In this document: in pieces, positions 1-12,449 of the stretch | How positions within the stretch are numbered: the stretch's first letter is position 1 | How the letters are laid out: every line of letters begins with the position of its first letter | From: Capitella teleta | Taxonomy: Eukaryota > Annelida > Polychaeta > Capitellidae | Length of the DNA: 64,000 bases | NCBI GenBank assembly: GCA_000328365.1 | Contig: KB310359.1 | Coordinates: forward strand, 33,281 to 97,280 | Reading direction: 5' to 3' | Position numbers and translations under genes: made by a program | Notes under the pieces: model-generated | What the model saw: only the letters and a program-made list of their open reading frames with translations | Told to the model about the DNA's origin: nothing | Database searches by the model: none

Positions 1-2111
1 TGCCTCCCATTGCCCCCCCCCCCCCTGCTTGGTATTGCGTAACCCATCGGGATGCACCTAGGTCCATTTCGGCCAGTGAAACAGAGCGGAAACTGAGTGG
101 TGACGTCAGGAAGATAGAATCACGAATACCCACGTGTCCGGACCTTGTGCACTCAGCTGAGGGACCTTCTGGAGAAGGCTAGATTTCCTTGACGCCACAT
201 TGGTACGTTTTCAATCTGAAGACAAATCCTCATACAAAAGGACTATATAATATTGTGACCTGACTTGACCTGCTTCATAGAAGGATAGACATAAACAGCA
301 GAATGGGTTTTCATAAACTACAAAATACATACTAGTGATGTAATTTTGGCTGAGTCTAAGTATTCCTATATTATATTGTGAATGATGATCACACACAGCA
401 AACGGTGTTTAATTCATGTGACTGCTCACAGCTTTGCTTAGTTAATTGTTTCGTGTCAGTATCGACAATAATTAAAAGGTAGTTATCGCTTTGTTTATAT
501 TGAAATGCGCTGTTCGTGGAATGTCATGTTTTATGGCGATTCCGCTCATTCAAACATAAAATGATAACAGATGCTCTGTGGTTTTATCTCAAGCTTTGTA
601 GATATTCCAGCTATGCTAACTTATAAAATTATAATACGAACAGACTATTACTTTAAAGTTGGAACGTAGTTGCACTCCTCAAATTGTTTTTATAACTCGA
701 ATAAAAATTGAAACATAAACATATTGGTGACAAGATAACCTGTTAAATCCCAGGTATGCTCTTTTATTCTCTTGTTTGTTCACATGTATAATTGGTTATT
801 GTGTTACTTCATTTTATTTTATCTTTCATTTTCTTACTACTGACATTGTCAATTTGTCGTATAGGATAAAGAGTTCTCCTGAAAGAATAAATCGTTAATT
901 GTGCACGAATAGGGTTTCACAGTAACTGAGGAAAAAGGAGGGGGGAAATCTACATAAGCCTACGTGTACTTAGCTATGTTAATGTTTTATATTTTTTCAT
1001 TCACCGATGGCGTAAGTCATGTCTCCTGGGGCGCCGCCCTGGTTTGTCCCGCCCTGAAAATATGAGCGTCTAGCTGCGCCGCTAATTTGTCAAGACAATT
1101 ACCGGGTATAGATGGCTTATTCTCTCACTTCTCGGGGTTAATACATGTGCTGTCATGCTGTGGCACATTTCACTGAATACTTACAATTTAGGATGTTTGT
1201 TATGTATGGTATCCTGCATGAGAGAGACACTAAAACGCAAAAATAGTAAGTCAAAAGTAACGATCCGGTATTCTCTCTACATTCGACCTCACTGCACCAT
1301 AGGTTTCTATGAAATTTTTACAAGTTCCAACACATTTTTATAAATAAATTAAATCCCCAAAGACGATTTATTTCGATATAGAGATGAGTAAGGAGTCGAG
1401 AAACTATTTGTATCGCGACAATTCGAAAGCCTTTAATAAGGAAGCAAATTAACAAACAAATCACGTCCAATTTACGGCCAACCACGTGGACGGGGGAAGT
1501 TAGGCACACGAAAAAAAAAATGCCTCAACCTTTCTTCAAATCGCTGACACTTTTGCTTCTTATGAAGCAAATCAACGATTCACAGGTCCGAATCCTTCCG
1601 GCTGAGGGTTACGGTTAGGATTAGGGGCTAATTAATGTACACGTAGACAGAATGCCGTCCGCATATTATTTCATATACTGGGATCACCGCTGACGAATAG
1701 GCTAATGTACACGTATGCTGCTATTAAGTGGGGAATTTGGACCTGTGAGCTTTCGGCCTTTCGACCTCATCCCGTAAAATTTTCGCTTAGATATCAGAAT
1801 CCATGTCACGATTTTGTAATATTACGAAAGAATTGTCGACGAATAAATCAAATGCGTTTCTATTTTAATTACAGTCATGATTTACTGGTAAACTGTGTAT
1901 ATACAGCACTAGTATGTAATATCCTTAAAATATTTAGGCCAGTATTGGGCCATGCATATTATAGTTATGGATATGGACACTAATTTTGGTCGTATAAATC
2001 ATTATAAGTACACGTATAACCATATTGACCCAGCGAATCCAAGACCTGCATGCGGTCACATAACCACGCGACGACGAGTCTTGGTTGTTGGTTGCTAAGC
2101 AGTAAAAATGG
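1..2111. other. Intergenic, no gene seen
   Basis: AT-rich sequence with no reading frame that looks coding on either strand. A perfect CRE palindrome (TGACGTCA) lies at 101-108 and an E-box (CACGTG) near 133. I see no repeat with recognisable ends. The last 100 bases lead into the TATA box of the next gene. Confidence 0.6.
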
Positions 2112-2119
2112 TATAAAAG
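2112..2119 (+). promoter_or_regulatory. TATA box of the J1-crystallin/SelJ-like gene
   Basis: The sequence TATAAAAG lies 94 bases before the ATG at 2213. That is a suitable distance for a start site near 2140 and a 5' leader of about 70 bases. It is the only strong TATA box just upstream of this gene. The start site itself is inferred. Confidence 0.5.
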
Positions 2120-2212
2120 AGAGGCGCGTATTGGCTGCATGAATATTCATGAGGCTATGGCTGACATTAGCGGAGCGTGTTACCTGTCTGCTGGGTTAGA
2201 GCCTCTCAAGCG

Positions 2213-5200
2213 ATGGCGTCGAACGTATCAGATCGAATTGCAGGCAGCGTCGTCGGAGCCATCGTCGCGGAAGCTGCAGGTAAATTAACTAATCGAATAA
2301 TTGATTGATTCATCGGTTAAGTCAGCTTGTTTAATCGAGTGCACGTTGAGCTTGACACAGATCGTGCACTCAAGATAATCTCTGTCTGTAACCTTATTGA
2401 TAGAACCTGCATGCGATGATAGAAGTACAGCATGACTGTAGCCAGTGATTTATGCGTGTACTCTGCAAGATCCTGTTGCATGCATTGCCATCTCAGTTTG
2501 TCTGTGCAGCCTGTTAATTATTGCTCATCATTATAGCAGCGTATACGGGTTTCAAGTGTTTATCTGCGTCGAATCTGCGTGCATGACGGTCCAGTGAACG
2601 TGATGCAGAGCGTGGGATCCGACGCCAAAAATGCAAAACTGCGCGCAGGAATCAATGCAGAGCCATGCATCGCGCAGTCTGCCTCACATTGACCCTTTTT
2701 ATGTCTGAGGCCTCTTAATTCACGCGCGGTGTGGCGGTGGTTGTTCGGGAGGGGGAGGGATGCAGATGCTGCAGCACAGTGTTGATTATGGTTCCATATA
2801 ATTATGGTATAACATGATGAGGCTGTATGTACAAATATCTACGCAAGGTATAATCAATTATCTCTACCCCAATCGATTTTACCATGTTTATTTTTAAACT
2901 TCCCGTGAAATAATTTAATTTGAATTCATTCATTCAAAAATCTACACAATATTTTTTGGGGGGCCTGATATCTCATGTGATTAATTTATTATAATTATGC
3001 AAGTGCATATAATTATAAAAACAAGCACATATAGGGTCAGCTGAACTGTCGCTCACACCCGTGAGTGTACGGTGCCTCACTTGTTAGATCATTGGCCCGT
3101 GTAACGAGATGACATCAACGCAATTGAACACACATCCCACCCTGCTAATTATCCCTTGCACACACTTACACAAATATTGTCTGGTTGTGTTGTCTGGCAT
3201 TGGGGTTACCATAGCAACACTTCCCTCGATTGGCTCCCAGGGTTTGCTTGGCAGACCGAGCAAGCTCTGGAGATGTCGATTTTAATTACATGTTCGAGAT
3301 TGATATTCTCAGTTATGAAGGTAGAAATGAAACAAAATCAGAAATCTTCCAAATGACTTTGAGACGAGTTGTGTTGTGAATCCTGACCTGCTCGCTAGAC
3401 TGTATTCTGGACTATTCAGAAAGAATAATTTAATGTATCAATGTAAAAGATTTGTGGTCAATAAGACGGGATGGGTTTAACAGGGAACCTGTCATTGACT
3501 CAGTGTGTGGAAGTTCGTCATAGACCTCTTAACGGTTTCAACTATATATTTTTATTTCTTATTGAATAGATTGTGAATATGACTGTAAAATAATAACTGG
3601 CTTTAAACAAAGAGGATCCCAAAATTTTTATAAGGGCAAACATGTTTTGACTGGTTGGTGCATAATAATTGTACTAGTATATAATTGAGTAATTAACACG
3701 TCATACCGATTGGACGTTGCATTTCACAGGTCAAAGTTTATTTGCTATAAAACACGCCGTTCATTTAATTATTAGATTTCTTAAATCCTGTTGCAAGTCA
3801 ACATGTACAGTCGTCCATGTCCGCAATGTTCCTTAACTTAATATTAACCTAAACTGCATATGTGTATGATTAATACAAAACTCACATTTACACGAGTATA
3901 CATATATAAGTGCAATGAGATTTAAAAATAAACACTCACTACAATACCGGCTTATCACTCTGTCAGAACGAGCGGGTCTGGAGAGAACAAAAAAAACACA
4001 AAAGCAAACTTATCTCGATTCGAAAAAAAAAATGAAATTTGTTATGCACATATTCGATGGGATTAAGGCAACATGTAGGAAAATGAAAGTTTGAAACGGA
4101 TTGCACAATAATTGTCAGCCGTTCCCTTTCCAATCAACAATCTACTGTGATAACCCTCATTATTGTCAAACAAAATCTGACGAAATCCACGATCGATAAT
4201 TTCAGTTTCACTGAGACCCTGAGTGAGAATCCTGCATCAGGTATTCTTCACTGGCGCACAATGACACAAATGCGCATTGCTGTGGTTATATGCAGTGTGA
4301 TTATTTATCATTACTACAGCTTGCCTGGTGTTGGTACTTCATTATGCATGCGATGTTTTGATAGCCGAATAGTGCGAACTGAAGGGATTCTATTTAATCA
4401 GCTTAAACTGAATTTACATAACTCTTTTTTTTTCATTCGATAGAAGCATAATTAATTACAAATTATTATTGATAACAGTGCAATCAATTTGTAATAATAA
4501 TAAGGTTGCATAATAATTGCGTGTACAATGTACACACAGTAGGGCATTTAGATCGAGTTGGTTGGTTACAGTTTCAGGGTTCATAGATCTGGAAATGTGA
4601 GTGAGTGAGTGATTGGGGTTTTACGGCTCCACCCAACCCGTTCGGGTGATACGGGCGCCAGAACAGAAGGCCCGGGACCGGGGTTTCCCCTTACTCTTAT
4701 CGATAAATCCCAAGGGTTCTTTATCCTGCATACCACCATAGACAGTAGTACACAGCGCCCGGCCTTGTTACGCAGTTGGGCAGCACTGCAGAGTCACCGA
4801 AGAATTACAATTGTAATTCACAATCATAACGCCCGTGGCCTGATCGGGTCTCGAACCCGGGACCTCGACCCCGCATGGGGGCAGATATTTATGACAATTA
4901 ACACGTGTGCCTATTATGTAACATTGCCCATTAGTGCGCCCTTGGGGTGGCCCGTGTGCCCATAGCAATTATGGGTTATAATATGAGCAATGCGAACAGC
5001 AGCACATCCTGTTATTCCTGTGAGTCGATGTCGATCCTTGGATAACGAATGACATGTACATTGGCGTAGTCAGCGCCGGGTGAACCAGGCCCCTTGCTGC
5101 GCATTCGGAGCGTGTTTTCCAATTACTGCATCAGCAATGGTTTAATCCTGCACCGCCTCATAAATTCATTCAACAACATAAGAATTTGAGTTAAATCGAA

Positions 5201-6694
5201 TGAAGGAAATATATGGTGCCCAAAACTGAGACGAGGCTTCCCTGGGATACACGGATTCCTGACTAGCCAACAGCATGATAGCAGTTCATCCACAGCTGCT
5301 TGGCCGTTTAATGCATGATGATCCTCTCAATCCAGGGGCGCCAATCCATTGGGTGTACGACCCAGCTACCCTGGAGAAGATACTCTCCAAATACCCGCAG
5401 CCAGAGTTCATTCCTGATGGTCACTGCCCTTTCTACAGACTCCCCACCGGACGAAATGGATGCGTCGGAGAACAGGCGCTTGTCCTGCTTGAGTCGCTCG
5501 TCCAATGTAAAGGTCAGTGAATTCTCTGCAAGGAATCGACCCAGATTTTGCGTTTATTATCTTCTCGCAGGTTTCGACTCCAAACATTTGAGAAGTCGGA
5601 TGTATGCAGCGTTCGGCCCTGATTCCGACTACGAAGTCGAGGGCACCGTGACCAAGGACCAGCTCCCCATCTCAGGCCCGTGGCGACCGGGACACTTGAA
5701 GGCTTTTGTGGCCAACTTCGAAGAAAATGAGGAGATCACTGGAAGCAAGGATGGCCCAAATGTAGAGCTCCTCTTCCACCGTGCTTGTTATTATACGTAC
5801 ATTGTTCCAGGGTGACGCTTATGCGAAACTTGTTCCCTTGGTCGCTCTGTACGCGGGGAAACCTGAACTGGAGAAATACGTCATCGAAGCCACGAGGATG
5901 ACCCACAATAATGACCTCAGCGTCGATTGTGCTATTGCAGGTACGTGTCACGTGTCACGTGTCATCACCTCGGCAAAACAAAAAAACAAAAACATAAAAA
6001 TAGTGTTAAGGATCAATGCCATCTATATAGCTACACTCCAGTTTTAAAAATATAGTCTGGTACAATCATGGGTGGGGGGTTATGTCTAATCGCAGATCTT
6101 GATCCGAAGACATGAAAGACTGAGGCTCAAGTTTTGATACTTTCAGCCGCCAAAGTGCTTGAAAGGTTGATGTTGGATGGTTGGACGAGCAAGGAGACTC
6201 CTGAGCAGATTGTGGCAGATGTCGCGTGTTTAAGTCCTGCAGGAATGAAGATTGCTTTGGGGGCAGCCATCGACGCCAAAGCCCAACCCCACAAGGACGC
6301 AGTGCAGAAGTTCCAGAGCAATTGTGGTGAGTTTCTGATAAATTAAAAATTAACGCCCTCACCCCCCTCCAAAGAAAATAAACAACCAACTGTTTACATG
6401 TTATCTGTTCTGTTCTCACGACTCTTATCTGGTTCGATAGGGTTGCCTCAGAGCCTTCAAACCAGCCTCCACGCCTTCCTATCTGCTGGTTTCGACACGG
6501 ATTTTCCAAGTGCGATTCGACCGACGCTGACGGCATGTGGAGACAATCTGCCCCGTCTTATGTTCGCCGGAGCATGCGTTGGGTCACGTGTCGGTGTTGA
6601 TGGCATCCCGAAGGACTGGCTGGATAAAACCCTCAAAAGGGATTGGATCATCCAACAAGCAAAAGAGTTGGTTTCACTCAGAGAAAAAAAATAG
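2213..6694 (+). CDS. ADP-ribosylglycohydrolase-family protein, J1-crystallin/SelJ type
   Basis: Six exons: 2213-2279, 5336-5512, 5571-5761, 5811-5940, 6147-6326, 6441-6694. All phases agree and give 332 residues, close to the roughly 320 of jellyfish J1 crystallins. The N-terminus has DRIAGSVVGAIVAEAAG followed by PIHWVYD, the family's opening helix. A CVGEQALVLLESL stretch follows, then SGPWRPG in the third exon, LVPLVALYAG in the fourth and a C-terminal GACVGSR-GIPKDW segment. True ADP-ribosylhydrolases have paired-aspartate metal sites (GDxxG-like). Those are not obvious here, as in J1 crystallins and SelJ, so enzymatic activity is doubtful. No in-frame TGA occurs in the spliced model; the Cys in CVGEQ is an ordinary codon. 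Intron 1 (3.1 kb) carries a SINE, while introns 2 and 3 are 58 and 49 bp. The third exon's donor (AAT then GTAGAG at 5762) is the least certain junction. The cellular role is unknown; crystallin or metabolic enzyme-like use are both possible. Confidence 0.88.
4590..4885 (-). repeat. tRNA-derived SINE, copy 1 (in intron 1 of the J1-crystallin-like gene)
   Basis: Read on the minus strand, the B-box GGGTTCGAGACC lies near 4850. A body shared with three other copies in this window follows, including a core ending GGTTGGGTGGAGCCGTAAAA. The tail is a short (CACT)n run, seen on the plus strand as gtgagtgagtgag at 4597-4609. The tRNA 5' part with the A-box is eroded or missing. I do not recognise the body as a named conserved SINE domain. 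Confidence 0.75.
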
Positions 6695-6934
6695 ATTCGT
6701 GTCTTGGGAATATGATTGTCAATTAATGTCGTTTGATTTTCTTTCATATTAAATTATTATGCAATCATTTGTTAGATTTTATAATTGATAACTATCTGCT
6801 AATTATATCTGTTGTTTTTAAATCAGGGCCCTATATACAAGTTTTGTATCTGTCTCTGATTGCTTCATTGTATTTCCTTTCATTTTTCTTTAAGTTCATG
6901 TACGTATGTACACAATAATTATATTCTTTGAAGC

Positions 6935-6940
6935 AATAAA
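6935..6940 (+). terminator. Poly(A) signal of the J1-crystallin/SelJ-like gene
   Basis: AATAAA lies 241 bases after the TAG stop. It is the first canonical signal downstream and comes just before a (TTATC)n run and the hAT element. Confidence 0.5.
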
Positions 6941-6943
6941 CTA

Positions 6944-6975
6944 TTATCTTATCTTTATCTTATCTTATCTTATCT
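6944..6975. repeat. (TTATC)n microsatellite
   Basis: About six TTATC units with one longer variant. They end directly at the target-site duplication of the hAT element. Confidence 0.7.
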
Positions 6976-6983
6976 ATGATAAT

Positions 6984-7914
6984 CATACCTGTCAAGTTTC
7001 CCGCATCTTTCGGGAGTTTCCCGCATTTCGAGACGATCTCCAGCCCTCCTGCAAAACTCTGAAAATTTCCCGAAAATCGGTTAATAAAAATAAAGTCTGC
7101 TAAAAATTAACCACTATAGGTGTAAGCACAAAATTTAATGCCCAATGTTTGCCAATGACTAAAAAGTCAAATTAACCAATCAGCGTCGAGCATTTTTAGC
7201 GGGTATTAATTTACACAAAGAAAGACTAATGCATGAAGATCTGTTCGGTGGAGAAATTGCACAGAAAATTCCGGGGAGAGCTATCTTCATGAGAAAAGGA
7301 TTCCATGAGAGAGGAGGTCATCACTTTGCAATTAGAGGCAAAAGAGAACCTCCCATCTTTGGACAATGTGGAGAAGTTTTGGAATGACTCTCCAAAAAAT
7401 CCAGCCATCCAATTCTCACAGGATTGATGAACCTCCTTGTATTCCCCAAAGCAATGCTGACTCAAAGATAGTGTCTAGATATAAAGTATTCTGCCTTATG
7501 CTTTAATCTCATTGCATGCTGCAGCATGGTCAGAAAGATCAAGACAGAAGTACGATGTGATCTAGACATAACAACATTAGAAATGCTACTCTCTACCAAG
7601 ATAAATGAGGAGGACAGACCCTGCTTTTTGTGTGGGCCATCCAAGGAGCTGGTCTCCATAGCAAAGATGGCCATTTGGGAATACAATAAACAACATACCA
7701 AAAAGTGATATTATATTTATTTCTCTCCTCGTTTTCTATGTACTCTTTCATGTTCATGAAAATAAATTCAGCGCTTTTCTGTGTTTTGTTGTTATTGTGC
7801 CACAAGACACATGTGTAAATCTTGATATGACTGTGTTACGGTGATGTTATGACATCATTGTTAAAAATCTCCGAGAACCTGCCTCATTCCGTTCCTTAAA
7901 ACTTGACAGGTATG
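6984..7914 (+). mobile_element. hAT DNA transposon, internally deleted
   Basis: The ends are inverted repeats: CATACCTGTCAAGTTT at the left and its complement AAACTTGACAGGTATG at the right. They are flanked by a perfect 8-bp duplication ATGATAAT at 6976-6983 and 7915-7922, the length hAT elements make. The 931-bp element keeps a 60-residue piece at 7526-7708 (KINEEDRPCFLCGPSKEL). It resembles the C-terminal end of invertebrate hAT transposases, next to the dimerisation region. The rest of the transposase is absent or full of stops, so the copy is non-autonomous. The perfect target duplication suggests a fairly recent insertion. Confidence 0.85.
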
Positions 7915-8469
7915 ATGATAATGTCTAAGGGCTTCGATTTTAATGAAGCAATAATAATATATACTGCATAATATCAAGTCAAACTGAGTAATATTGTATT
8001 GTCAACGTCACAAAAGATATACGATTACCGGGTATGTAGCATTCAGGTTTTACTTAGGGGTTTGATCAGTTATTTATTTCTGAATTCGGCTGTGAGCAGA
8101 GCGTAGCAATGACAATGAAAAACACTCACTAACCTGGATGCCCATTCAATTACCATGATGACCATATATAAATTGATTATTTGATGACCATCAGTGCTTT
8201 GATCTTCAATCGTTAGGATCCCTTGCTTGACTTCATTTATTCACGATTCATAACGAAGCGTGTGCGTATAGCAGGCTTGCAATTAAATGGCGAGAAACGT
8301 CAGAATGATAACCAGTCCAAATCACGTATTCATTATTATGAAGGCCTATCGTTTTATTCTACTAGCCAGCAGTAAACTTACTGACTGGGCTGCGTTATCA
8401 TGACCCCTTAATATTATATCTGGGTGCCTGCGTGGGATCTGTAAAACTTTGAACTTGCTATGATGCCGT

Positions 8470-8574
8470 TGTACGGTACAACATGACACATTACAAAGGA
8501 TAACAACAGAATGGAATAACCTCCCGCCCAGTGCAGTCACAGCAACCTCAATCAATGCCTTCAAAACGCTGTGA
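8470..8574 (+). mobile_element. LINE remnant (end of ORF2)
   Basis: The frame ending at the TGA at 8572-8574 reads TEWNNLPPSAVTATSINAFK. This is the typical last segment of many CR1/L2/I-like LINE ORF2 proteins (W-N-LP...AV...S...FK). Only the tail survives. A chance match is possible but unlikely given the order of the residues. Confidence 0.55.
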
Positions 8575-9037
8575 AACCGCTATTGCAACGAAAGGGGGGC
8601 AATTTATTAGCCAACATTGGTTACACGCTCCCGTCCTCCTGTCCCGGATACTTGAGTTCAAGCCCGCTTTGAGGACTTGTAAGCATACATTGACACCGGA
8701 CAAGCAAGTACCAAGACATAGTGTGCGATATGATCAGAATCATAACGCACCCACAATCGTTGCTCTGTTGCTGATGTCCATTAAGGGCGATAATACAGTG
8801 ATTGCAGGAGAAGTAAAATTAACTGGTAAACTGCGGTTGTCGTAAACATTTGCAACATTTACCGTCTTATTGAGTGAAAAAACTCTTTTTTTTTTTTAAA
8901 TAAAGATGGGCTATAAATTATACTATTGTAGTTTCCACTGCCGGTAAAATATAGGCTCTAGTCTTCAAATAACGGGTAGACAACTTACTACTTACTAACT
9001 TAGGCCCCTGGGGAAACGTCTCTGCGTCTAGCCCCTA

Positions 9038-9099
9038 GCTAGCTCCCCAACTGGCCCAAGCGTAGCGTATAACTGCTCCGCTACCCTTGGGGAGCTAGC
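9038..9099. repeat. Inverted repeat with 13-bp perfect arms
   Basis: GCTAGCTCCCCAA at 9038-9050 pairs with TTGGGGAGCTAGC at 9087-9099 across a 36-base loop. Weaker pairing extends outward through GC-rich sequence. No gene overlaps it. Confidence 0.6.
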
Positions 9100-9439
9100 C
9101 CCTGGGCCCTAGCCGTCTGCAGACTACAGAGTATGTTTCTGATGGCTTCATTAATGCATTTAATACAGTGAGCGTTCAATGAATCTCAACCTGACATGTA
9201 GCAGTGTAGCCTCCCCTGATTTATCTGTGCTACCTTCACGATGCTTTGTAAATCTTTGCTATATTTTCAAATAGTCAATTATGCATGAACTTTTGAAGCC
9301 AGATTGTTGCCAATGCTGAGCCTGATGATTTGCCAATATTATTTATTTTCATGTTTCTGTCAGATCATGCAATTTCTCTTGTTGAGATTCATGTTTCCTT
9401 TCATCGTTCTTCAGCAGCAACCCCCTGATCCGTTTCCTC

Positions 9440-11945
9440 ATGGCGTCATTGAAGCCTCCTGCAAGAAAGGACCGCTCGACAATCGTGATTGCAAAAGTCG
9501 AAACAGAGGCTGATCGACAGTTCAAAGAACTTGTACAGAAGCAGATATGTACTGACGTCTCTCTTCATCGCCAGCTAGAAACGAAGAAAAATTTTGAGAA
9601 ATCAACTGTTCATGATGAAGCCATTACTAGGATTCATGGGGCAACGACCTTGGAGGAGTTCCGAAAAATCCAGAAGGAGGCTGATGGCAGGCAGGAGCTC
9701 CGGGGATTTGGGTTGACAGAGGCCGAGATTGACGTCAAACTGAAAGCTGATTGTCAGGTTTGGAAATAAATTATCCGTTTATTATGTAATATATTAAATA
9801 TATTGATAATTAATTTGTCCTTTTTTAATTTTTGTTATTACAGTAAAACCTCGATGTATCGAACGTCCGTCCCTCGAATGTCTCCCTGTGTCGAAGTGTT
9901 TTCGAAGTTCCGACGATTCTCCTATACTTTACTATTAGCACTAACATCCGTCCCTCGAACGTCTCATTCTCGAATTTATCCTTGTGTCGAAGTGTTTTCG
10001 AAGTCCCCGAGACATATTTTTGATCTGCAGCTCGAAGTCGAAAAATTCGATGAGCATATTTCTCAGTTTGATAACTTCAAAGAGAGAGAGAGAGAGATAG
10101 TCAGTTGTTTACAAAGCATCAAAACATCACCGCCGGGCCCCCACAAAGCAGTCGGCAGCCTTTATCTCTCCTCTGCTTACGCCGCGACCAGAGCTTTGAT
10201 TGGCTGACTCCAAAGATCACCGGACCGTGGATCTCAACCAAGCTATAAGGCATATTGTTGTTGGTGTATTTGTGATGATCTTTAATGAATGACCGACAAA
10301 AGACCGCGACCAGAGCTTGGCTGACTCCTAAAACCAATAGACCGTGGATATCGACTAAGGCATTTTTGTTGATGTGCTTGTGATAATATTTAATGAATGC
10401 CGACAAAAGACCGCGCGCATTCGAAGCTAGAGTTAATTAAAGAAATCCAGCCTTAGATCTACACGTTGATAAATATTTGTTAATTAGAAGTTTCAATCTC
10501 AATTTCTCCTATAATCATTTCTTTGGTTTAGATTTCTCGTAAGTCATGAGATCACGGTTCATAGTTTATGAGTTCATAACGCATGCAGTTAATCATAACG
10601 TCAGAGCACGGTTTGGAATCATAACGGTCATATCATAACGGCTTCGATCTATCCCTCGAAGTATCCTTGAGTCGAAGTATTTGAGCTGACCCCACGAACT
10701 TCGACACATCGAGGTTTTACTGTAGTTAATTCTGTTATTTTCAGTATTACTTCAGGGATTATTTTCTCATTTCATTTCACAGCCACCAGCAAAGAAAAGC
10801 CGAATGTTGGAAAGAATTGAAGAGAAAATCAAATCAAAGCTATCATCCTTAGAGAAACCAACTGCGTTTGCCAGCACAAAACAGCTAACACGGCACGAAA
10901 TGGATTTAGAAAGAGCAGTGCGAGAAAACCACGCGAAAGGCAGCCATTTTGACTGCTTGGTGGCGGAACAAGTGAGCGCCAAAACCAGCCACAAATATCC
11001 ACATCCCGACCACCCGATGAACAACATTACATCTTTGTTTGACAATGAAACTGAAGAGGCTTTTATTGGCCCTATGCCAAAACCTGAAGGCTTTGTCTCA
11101 GCACCAATGGAGAGTAAAGACGGGATCATTGGACCGTGGCAGAAGGTGGAATCCCCAAAGTATTCTCACAAGGTTCAGACGAAAAAACGCACCGGCACCG
11201 CTTACTGTGTGATCAGGCACAAGAGAGGGTCAGTCGGATGCTTGCATAAAACCAACGATACAAGGGCCAGAATCCTGGATACAGAGGTCAAGGTCATACC
11301 ACCTGAGGTCATAGCGACAAATCGCTTGAGTCTCGACCAGATTCGAGGGATTCCAAAGTTCAGTGATTATCAGCGTGGAGAACCAACAGAGGTATGTTTT
11401 TTTGGTCAATTTTGTTTGAAAATTAAGTTCTAAATGTTTGCTCATTTGGATTGTGGTGATGATCTCTTCTAAGACTTTTTGATTCCAATTTTTTATCACT
11501 TTATTTTTAATGCAATAGTCGAGGTTGTGTTGTAGAACATCTTAAGAGTTAAAACTAATTGGCTTATTCATAGATTCTGTTTTGTTCCAATCAAGGGGTT
11601 TACTGAATCATTTTTCTTTTCAGACATTATTTGTTAAAAATTTGCATCCATCGGTTGATGAAGCAGAACTCTCGTCGCCATTTCTTTCTTTCCAAGAAGA
11701 AGGCGAAGAAAGAATAATATTTCGCTTGTTGTGTGGTCGTATGAAGGGACAGGCGTTTGTACGCTTTCCAAGTGAGTAGTAATGTTCATTCAAATTGATA
11801 GAATGGAATTAAAAAAAAAAATTTGTCTTTATCTCTAGACACAACTTCTGCTTCTGCTGCCCTGAATGCCATCAACGGATTCCGGTTAAAAGATCGCCCG
11901 ATGATCATACAATTTGCTCGCACGGCAGGGGACAGTACCACATGA
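9440..11945 (+). CDS. RBM41: RNA-binding protein 41
   Basis: Four exons: 9440-9757, 10783-11391, 11624-11771, 11839-11945. Phases agree and give 393 residues, against about 413 in human. The N-terminal half has the family's ETEADRQFKELVQKQ block and the FASTKQLTRHEM block (human KSKQLTRREME). A linker RLSLDQIRGIPKFSDYQRGEP precedes the single C-terminal RRM. The RRM starts at residue 310 with RNP2 LFVKNL and RNP1 GRMKGQAFVRF and ends with ALNAINGFRLKDRP-MIIQFAR. RBM41 is the paralogue of the U11/U12-65K protein (RNPC3), and in vertebrates its RRM binds minor-spliceosome RNA in the nucleus. The start ATG is 20 bases after a splice-acceptor-like ttcttcag at 9409-9416, so a non-coding first exon probably lies upstream. 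A Tigger-like element fills 882 of the 1025 bases of intron 1. Confidence 0.93.
9841..10722. mobile_element. Tigger/pogo-like non-autonomous DNA transposon in RBM41 intron 1
   Basis: Terminal inverted repeats CAGTAAAACCTCGATGTATC at the left and the complement of CAGTAAAACCTCGATGTGTC at the right are flanked by TA on both sides (9839-9840, 10723-10724). This matches TcMar-Tigger elements. The TIRs extend inward with clustered TCGAA and CTCGAA words. There is no transposase. Inside, about 120 bp is duplicated in tandem: the unit beginning GCGACCAGAGCTT at 10184 recurs at 10306 and ends near 10416. At 10574-10640 there are four CATAACG words close together. Confidence 0.85.
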
Positions 11946-12099
11946 CTCTGAATCCACCAAGGGATTCTGTTGTCATGGTCTATACTCTGAAAAAGCCACA
12001 GGTACTGCGCCGTGATTGGTCTAGCAACTTCTGTGCAAGGAGGTTCATCTTCTGTGTGAGAAATATTCGTGGCGTTAGCTGACCTCAAAACCCTTTCAG

Positions 12100-12105
12100 A
12101 ATAAA
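12100..12105 (+). terminator. Poly(A) signal of RBM41
   Basis: AATAAA 155 bases after the TGA stop at 11943-11945, the nearest canonical signal. Confidence 0.55.
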
Positions 12106-12449
12106 AGTTATTTTAATAGAGGTTTTTAAGTGTTTGTTTATTGTGCTTTAAATTCATGAATTGTTCTTTCAGCAATGTGATTCAACATGAATGAGTCATA
12201 AATTTGTCTAATTTCATATGAAATCTCATTCAGAAGAAATCGCTTCCATAAAACTGTGTTTCTTTTCAGGCCTTTTGTTTGTATATTATTGCTGCAATGC
12301 TAGAGATAAGTAATAATCGTATTGTACGCTAGGCGGCGCTTTGTATGACAACTCTCGCATAGGAAATCAGGTCTTTTCAGTTCTACTCTTAATATTTCAA
12401 CCCGTATACATTCTCATTATGTAATTTTCATCAGTTCCCATCCACGTTT

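Larger units (their letters stand above)
7923..9409. other. Intergenic between the hAT element and RBM41
   Basis: No gene seen. It contains a LINE scrap at 8470-8574, one copy of the dispersed 10-mer TCATAACGCA at 8740-8749 and an inverted repeat at 9038-9099. Confidence 0.55.
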
